From Siphonodentalium dalli (lineage: Eukaryota > Mollusca > Scaphopoda > Gadilida > Siphonodentaliidae), in the NCBI GenBank assembly GCA_032622095.1, contig CP136069.1:189403122-189467121 (forward strand): DNA of 64,000 bases. Reading direction: 5' to 3'. Made by a program: the position numbers and the translations under genes. The notes beneath the pieces were generated by a model that was given only the letters and a program-made list of their open reading frames with translations, had not been told where the DNA came from and did no database searches. Below, piece by piece: positions 59,079 to 64,000 of the stretch. The number at the start of each line of letters is the position of its first letter. Positions within the stretch are counted from its first letter, which is position 1.

Positions 59079-59345
59079 TAGGGTGGCTATGGACGAATTC
59101 GCCCCAAATTTGGGAGCAACTAAAACCATAGATCTCTCACAATCGGAAATTTAGCAACATGTTAGGGTCAGTTCGGATTCGATGCTCTACTTTAATTTGT
59201 GGCCGGGTATAATGGGTTAGCCGGGTAATTTGACAGTGATTTGTCCGTAGGACGAATTCCACCCAAAATGGGCCACCAAAAGCAAAGATGTCTCATAATC
59301 GGGAATTTAGCAATATTTTACGGTCAGTTTTTTAATCGGAGGCTG
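59079..59345. repeat. ~185-bp satellite, right block (about 1.5 units)
   Basis: Continues the unit broken at 55240: GGGTGGCTATGGACGAATTC, ATCTCTCACAATCGG, GGCCGGGTATAATGGGTTAG. It ends in a different short tandem, CGGAGGCTGAATAAGGA / ACTGGACGTTAAAAAGAT (59339-59460, three ~55-bp units). Confidence 0.9.
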
Positions 59346-59460
59346 AATAAGGAAACTGGGAACTGGACGTTAAAAAGATTTTACTCGGACGCTGAATAAG
59401 GATCTGGGAACTGGACACTAAAAAGATTTGAATCGGAGGCTGAATAACGAACTATGAACT

Positions 59461-61011
59461 ATATTCATGGAGCTCTTATCGTACCAGTTGGTATGGTGTT
59501 CGAGAGAACAATTGTCATTTCCATTGGTTATTTATAGATGATACAATAAGAATGTAAAGGAAAGTATCATTATATATATGACGCATCTATATTTTGGATT
59601 CGGAAGATAACAGAAACCGAAACATACAAGAAACTATAACTGAAGTGCGTGTCCGTTTAAGGGCTAGACGCACGTTCTGACAAATTTTCCTGATTTCTCA
59701 AAATGGATATTGTCGAAATCTGTAAGAGATTTTGAAATTTGGTACAAAGATATTGTGACACAATATTTGAACATCGTCAACCCGTTGAAAATTATAACCC
59801 TATTTATTATACTGCTATTAAAAATATTGAAATTTTCACTGTTTCAGGTAGCGAGAACGTTTGTAAAATAGATTTGTTTTCAAAAGTGCGGTTTATATGT
59901 CCTTCATATCATATCTGAAGACCGTGAATGGCAATATACATTTTCTTGATTTAAGAAATTCCATAATTATTTTTATTTAGAAAGACACCCACCCATAATT
60001 TTAATTGAGAATACCATATATACATTTTGATCAATTTAAAAATTGGACTGAGGTGAGTTCTAGTTCATAGTTCCATGTTCAAACCACTACATCTAAACAC
60101 TGGTGCCATATTTCCTACCGATGGACCCCTGCTTGAACGAGGACTGCATATCAACATTGTTTCATTGGGCTGAAATATGTGTGGCTGCTCCATTCTTCAT
60201 TGTAATATAGGAGTGTATATTATATCTTGCAATTACACATTAAATTCAACATAATGAAACAAATAAAGCTCCATCTCACAGAGCCACGACATTAGGCTAT
60301 ATTGTGATTGGATTGTTGTGTGGAATTATTAATTATTCTATCAATTTTGGTACCTAAAACAAATGTTTAATTATTCTATCAATGTTGGTACCAAAAAGAC
60401 TAAATTATATTTCAACCTTACGGACGTATTAAAATCCATTGTGTTGGACTTTTCTAAATAACTGTTATTATTCTATACACAATGAAGATCATATGTGAAT
60501 TTTCGATCTAAAATATCGTTTCATTGAGAAAGTAAATAGGCGGACGAAGTGCGTCACTGTGTTAAATTGATGGCATCTCGCATGTTCCGTGTTCCGCTCA
60601 CTCACGCGATCGTTGATTGGATGACGGGACGGGTAGTGGCTTATTGTATAGCCAATGTAGGCATTCTTCTGACAACCGGAAGTGGATCAGATGATCGAAC
60701 TTCCGGTCGTTTTACGTCCATTAATTTCCTTTAGAACCATGGGTTATCTGATAAATGAGTGAAACTGATACGCGATGGTGCCATATTAGTGCGCATAAAG
60801 GGTGTGGCCCTATTTTCTCTTTGTAGATTATAATCAAAAACTATAATCACAAAGTATTATCATAATCACGAAACCCCAGAGTCAATTAACCGACAGTGGA
60901 GTGCTTCAGGCGATTTGACATCAAGATAACTGCAATTGCAAAGCCATTGATTTTCTGCTAACCATGCAACTAAAAGCCTGTTGTCATCTTAAATGGAAGT
61001 ATAGCGCATAA
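59461..61011. other. Unassigned sequence
   Basis: No gene supported. A local palindrome ACCGGAAGT..ACTTCCGGT lies at 60675-60707, and a direct repeat AATTATTCTATCAATNTTGG at 60327 and 60369. Confidence 0.35.
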
Positions 61012-61200
61012 TTAACCATTTCATGACGGGAGTGCGCTGGTGCAGCATTATATATCATGTGCCAGTGCATTCTCTTGTATATGTGAGTCTCCCATAAGGA
61101 GCCTCACATATATAAAAGAATGCACTGGCTTACAGTATCATGGTAAATATTGTTAGGTCAATGCATCCTCTTATAAATTGTGCGAGTATTCCTCTCTCAA
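61012..61200. mobile_element. TTAA/CCATTTCATGACGGGAG element, left part
   Basis: Starts TTAACCATTTCATGACGGGA. The hairpin module at 61062-61129 has arms CCAGTGCATTCTCTTGTATA and its complement, with changes on both arms that keep pairing. A second module begins at 61160 and breaks off at the palindrome field. The right end was not found. Confidence 0.8.
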
Positions 61201-61865
61201 AAAACTACTGTGTAGGAATGCTACACAGTTGTTGTACATTAATGTGTAACATCTGCTCTCCAACAATTATGTGTTGAAACTGTAGACCATTTTTTATACA
61301 CACTAGTATGTGTACATATCTACACATATATGCATACCATAGTACACACTCGTGTGTACTAAATAGTTACACAGTTGTGCGTGGGAAGTGTGTAGGAAGT
61401 GTGTACCCATTAACTACACACAAATTGTGTACTTTATTTAAACATATTTGTGTAGCAATCTGCACCTTTTTGTAGCATATGGTACACAGTATAATGTGTA
61501 AATAATCTACACACAGTGTGTAGCAGTAGCACATGTTTTATGTAATATTGATACACAGTTTATGTGTACTTTATTTGAACATATTTGTGTAACAATCCAT
61601 ACAATTTTGTAGCATATGGCACACAGTATATTGTGTAAATAAACTACACACTGTGTGTAGCAGTTGACACAGTTAGTGTGTACCTTATCTATACACACAT
61701 GTGTGTACGTTCTACACATATATGTGTAGCCACTACACAATTATGTGCACTTTATTTATACACATCTGTGTAACAACTTACACATTTTGTAGTATTTAGT
61801 ACACAGTGTTGTGTATATTTGGTACACACACTGTGTACCAACCAATCTATACACTTTAAGTGTAA
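61200..61865. repeat. Field of short TGTGTAC / GTACACA palindromes
   Basis: About 40 copies of TGTGTA or its complement TACACA alternate at roughly 8-25-bp spacing, many as near-palindromes such as ACACAGTNNTGTGTA or TACACACTGTGTGTA, with non-repeated A/T-rich spacers. Two longer segments (61430-61530 and 61555-61655) are near-duplicates (CTTTATTTRAACATATTTGT..GCATATGG.ACACAGTATA). Confidence 0.85.
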
Positions 61866-62180
61866 TAAATTAACATGCATTCTCTACGCAAATATTCGGA
61901 CATTTTGGGGGTGATATGTAGCAACTGTAACGTCAAATCAGAATCGTATGGTTGAGGCCACTGAATTTAAGCAATCGCACAAGAATGTTTGTTCTTAAAA
62001 GCGATAATTATTTGCCAAAAACAAAATCATGAAAAACATACTATCATATGATATATATGATGAATGGACTTAACTTCAGCATTGGCATTTACATGTACTG
62101 GTATAATAAATGTGCAATGAAATGAGCAACAAAAGTTTAAGTCAGTTTTTTAAATTAATAATTGCTTGCATTCTGGAGCC

Positions 62181-62272
62181 AGCCACTTCTTCAATTAACA
62201 GGGCACGAGGATCTTTGGGATGACTCCAAGCCACCTCTCCCATGTCAATGACATAACGATCTTTCGACAACT
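62181..62272 (-). CDS. Exon-like core A
   Basis: On the - strand, after TTTCATGCTCAG, the core reads QLSKDRYVIDMGEVAWSHPK, then DPRALLIEEVAGS. Open, with ordinary protein composition (acidic, one Trp). The AG before it and the later GAAGTGG are possible but unproven splice sites. Similar cores follow at 62491, 62852, 63521 and 63869. Confidence 0.35.
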
Positions 62273-62490
62273 GAGCATGAAAGTACCATAACGATAAATT
62301 TTGTTGAGAAAACAGCACTGTCAGAAAATGTTACCCAGAACAAAATCACAAAGAATGTGCTATGAGATATACATCAGCGATAATTGGCATTGTCATTTGC
62401 CTGTAAAATAAATAGGCAACTAAGCAAATATATTGAACAGGAAAAGTTAGAGGCACTAAAGTTTATAAGTTAATTGCTTGTACCCTAGAG

Positions 62491-62593
62491 CCAGCATCGA
62501 AGTCACCTCTTCAATTGACAGGGCACGAGGATCTTTGGAAAGACTCCAAGTCACCTCTCCCGTGTCAATGACAAGAGGATTTATCAAAAACCG
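62491..62593 (-). CDS. Exon-like core B
   Basis: Reads FLINPLVIDTGEVTWSLSK, then DPRALSIEEVTSML. Fully open and embedded in a longer open frame (62456-62692). Confidence 0.35.
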
Positions 62594-62851
62594 AGTGAGC
62601 ACGAAAATATAATTTTGATCAGTTTTGACAAGAGGACACAGTACTGTCCAAAAAGTATTAACCCGCAGAGAATGTGTTATCATATACATCATATTTGCAG
62701 AGTGGACGTAACTTCAGATAGTTGGCATTGTAATTCAAATATACCAGTACAATCAAATGGCAATGACAATACAAACAATGCTATTATGAATAGAGTTACA
62801 GGCACTGTTTTAATTTTTACATGATTTTTAAAAATTGCTCTCATTCTGGAA

Positions 62852-62955
62852 TTAGCATCAAAGTCACCTCTTCAATTGACAGGGCACGAGGATCTTTGGA
62901 ATGACTCCAAGCCACCTATCCCATATCGATGACATGAGGATTGTTCGAAAACTGA
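62852..62955 (-). pseudogene. Exon-like core C, with stop
   Basis: Same core, but GGATAGGTG puts a TAG in frame at the position of MGE, so this copy is broken in that frame. Confidence 0.4.
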
Positions 62956-63520
62956 GCATAAAAGTTTTATCTGTTTGAACTTTTGACAAGACAGAACTGT
63001 TAGAGAAGTACCATTCAATTTTACGACAAAAGTTAGAGGCAAAAGTGGGACCAGCCGTTTCTGCTGTATTAGTTAGGGTACCACCCGTCATCGAACAGGA
63101 ATCACTTCTCCATTAATTTCCGGACAACCCAATTTTATATCCAATTATTGTAAATAAGAATTAATGGTAAATCATGAAAATTGAGATTCAGTATCAATGC
63201 CTACATACAATTCAGAAGCAGAATCCACAGGACACTGATAATGCGTCACAGCATCAAACACCCAGATTATATTTGGTTTCTTTGAAGTTATTTAATTGTT
63301 CTGGCCATGAATCAGAACTGTGAACACAGATTCCCTCAAATTGCGAAAACAATTAATGGATTAATGGACACCCACTGACTTATCCTATTTTCAGTAGAGA
63401 AGTAAACACATTATAACCGACATCGTTTTCCAATATCATGTTACTACCAGTACTTTGACACAGAAACGTTAATTTAAAAAAAGTTTAACTCACTATTTTT
63501 CAAATTAATAATTGCTTGGA

Positions 63521-63625
63521 GCCAGCATCGAAGCCACTTCTTCAATTGACAGGGCACGAGGATCTTTGGAATGACTCCATGCCACCTCTCCCGTGTCAAT
63601 AACATGAATATCTTTCAAAAACTGA
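63521..63625 (-). CDS. Exon-like core A'
   Basis: Reads FLKDIHVIDTGEVAWSHSK, then DPRALSIEEVASMLAP. Open. The upstream frame contains a stop just before the ATGCTCAG, which favours a splice acceptor there rather than a continuous ORF. Confidence 0.35.
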
Positions 63626-63868
63626 GCATGAAAGTATCATATTGATCAATTTTGTTGAGAAAAAACAGCACTGTCATAAAAATGTTACCCAGAACCAAAC
63701 CACGAAGAATGTGCTATTAGATATACATCGAGTAAGATTAATTGATCAAACATCAGCCATAGTTGGCATTGTAATTTGTCTGTAAAATAAATTGGCAACT
63801 AAACAATTATATTGGATGGGAAAAGTTAGATGCACTCAAGTTTATATTTTAATTGCTTGCACCCAGGA

Positions 63869-63974
63869 TGCAGCATCGAAGTCACCTCTTCAATTGACAG
63901 GGCATTAGGATCTTTGGAATGACTCCATGTCACCTCTCCCATGTCAATGACAAGAGGATTTTTCAAAAACTGAG
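63869..63974 (-). CDS. Exon-like core B'
   Basis: Reads FLKNPLVIDMGEVTWSHSK, then DPNALSIEEVTSMLHPG. Open through to the window end on its upstream side, so a longer coding region is possible to the right of 64000. Confidence 0.35.
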
Positions 63975-64000
63975 TGAGCACGAAAATATCAATTTGATCA

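Larger units (their letters stand above)
62150..64000 (-). repeat. Higher-order tandem repeat (~1.35 kb, three subunits) with exon-like cores
   Basis: Subunits of ~310-370 bp begin near 62160 (A), 62470 (B), 62830 (C), 63500 (A') and 63845 (B'). A and A', and B and B', match best, so the higher unit is A-B-C, about 1.35 kb. Each has a ~100-bp core that is open on the - strand, plus shared flanks (ATGTTACCCAGAAC, GAATGTGCTATNAGATATACAT, GCAACTAA.CAA.TATATTG). The array probably continues beyond the window. Confidence 0.85.

Noticed and set aside
1-64000. piggyBac or other intact transposase gene
   Set aside because: TTAA duplications imply such an enzyme acted here, but no ORF in the window resembles a DDE transposase; it must be encoded elsewhere.

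Overview
This is an A/T-rich animal nuclear window, very rich in repeats, probably from an invertebrate. The evidence is GT-AG split exons, decayed non-LTR retrotransposon (LINE) ORFs with (TATC)n tails, several kinds of inverted-repeat DNA transposon, many minisatellites, and no bacterial gene organisation. The lineage may be molluscan or another lophotrochozoan, but that is an impression and nothing in the sequence proves it. Most ORFs are short and fall inside repeats, and I treat them as noise.

Genes. The best-supported gene is on the + strand. Exons at 27758-27805, 31946-32002 and 34951-35102 have good splice sites, matching phase-1 junctions, a stop codon and a poly(A) signal at 35572. 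They encode an acidic linker followed by a six-cysteine domain (C-x4-C-x6-C-x12-C-x6-C-x3-C). A possible signal-peptide exon in the right phase lies at 17527-17623. If it belongs, the protein is 117 residues and the first intron is about 10 kb and full of transposons. Less certain coding traces are a broken coding segment at 48107-48467, two exon-like segments at 52928 and 53827, and a tandem series of five exon-like units on the - strand at 62.2-64 kb that probably continues past the window.

Mobile elements. A roughly 67-bp hairpin module (arms CCAATGCATTCTCTTATATA/revcomp) occurs about 16 times in full, often as an inverted pair. It lies inside at least five element families with unrelated ends: GTGACCCGCC elements at 1, 7.7 and 28.1 kb; TTAA-flanked CCCTTTACCCAACA elements at 44.1 and 51 kb; a TTAA-flanked CCCTTTGAGTGCCAGG element at 47.6 kb; CCCTTTCATGRCGGGAG elements at 33.2, 34.1, 36.0 and 61.0 kb; and single-hairpin elements at 29.2 and 32.6 kb. 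The TTAA target sites suggest piggyBac-type mobilisation, but no transposase is visible. Other families are long foldbacks (8.5-9.8, 12.8, 14.4, 15.3-16.2, 34.4, 46.6-47.1 kb), a family with about 200-bp arms (18, 32, 36, 42 kb), and a family of about 95-bp hairpins (30 and 37 kb).

Layout. 1-9.8 kb: minisatellites and inverted-repeat elements. 9.8-22 kb: foldbacks, dispersed repeats and the candidate first exon. 22.4-26.7 kb: two LINE 3' ends tail to tail, one split by a 2,478-bp inverted-repeat element with TCC target duplications. 27-35.6 kb: the six-cysteine gene with element-filled introns. 36-41 kb: hairpin elements and three minisatellites. 42.6-45.9 kb: an inverted-repeat element filled with a ~240-bp satellite, itself hit by a TTAA element. 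46-52 kb: more TTAA elements and foldbacks. 53-59.3 kb: (GA)n and a ~185-bp satellite split by a 3,838-bp element with TAG duplications. 61.2-61.9 kb: a field of short TGTGTAC-type palindromes. 62-64 kb: the exon-like tandem repeat.
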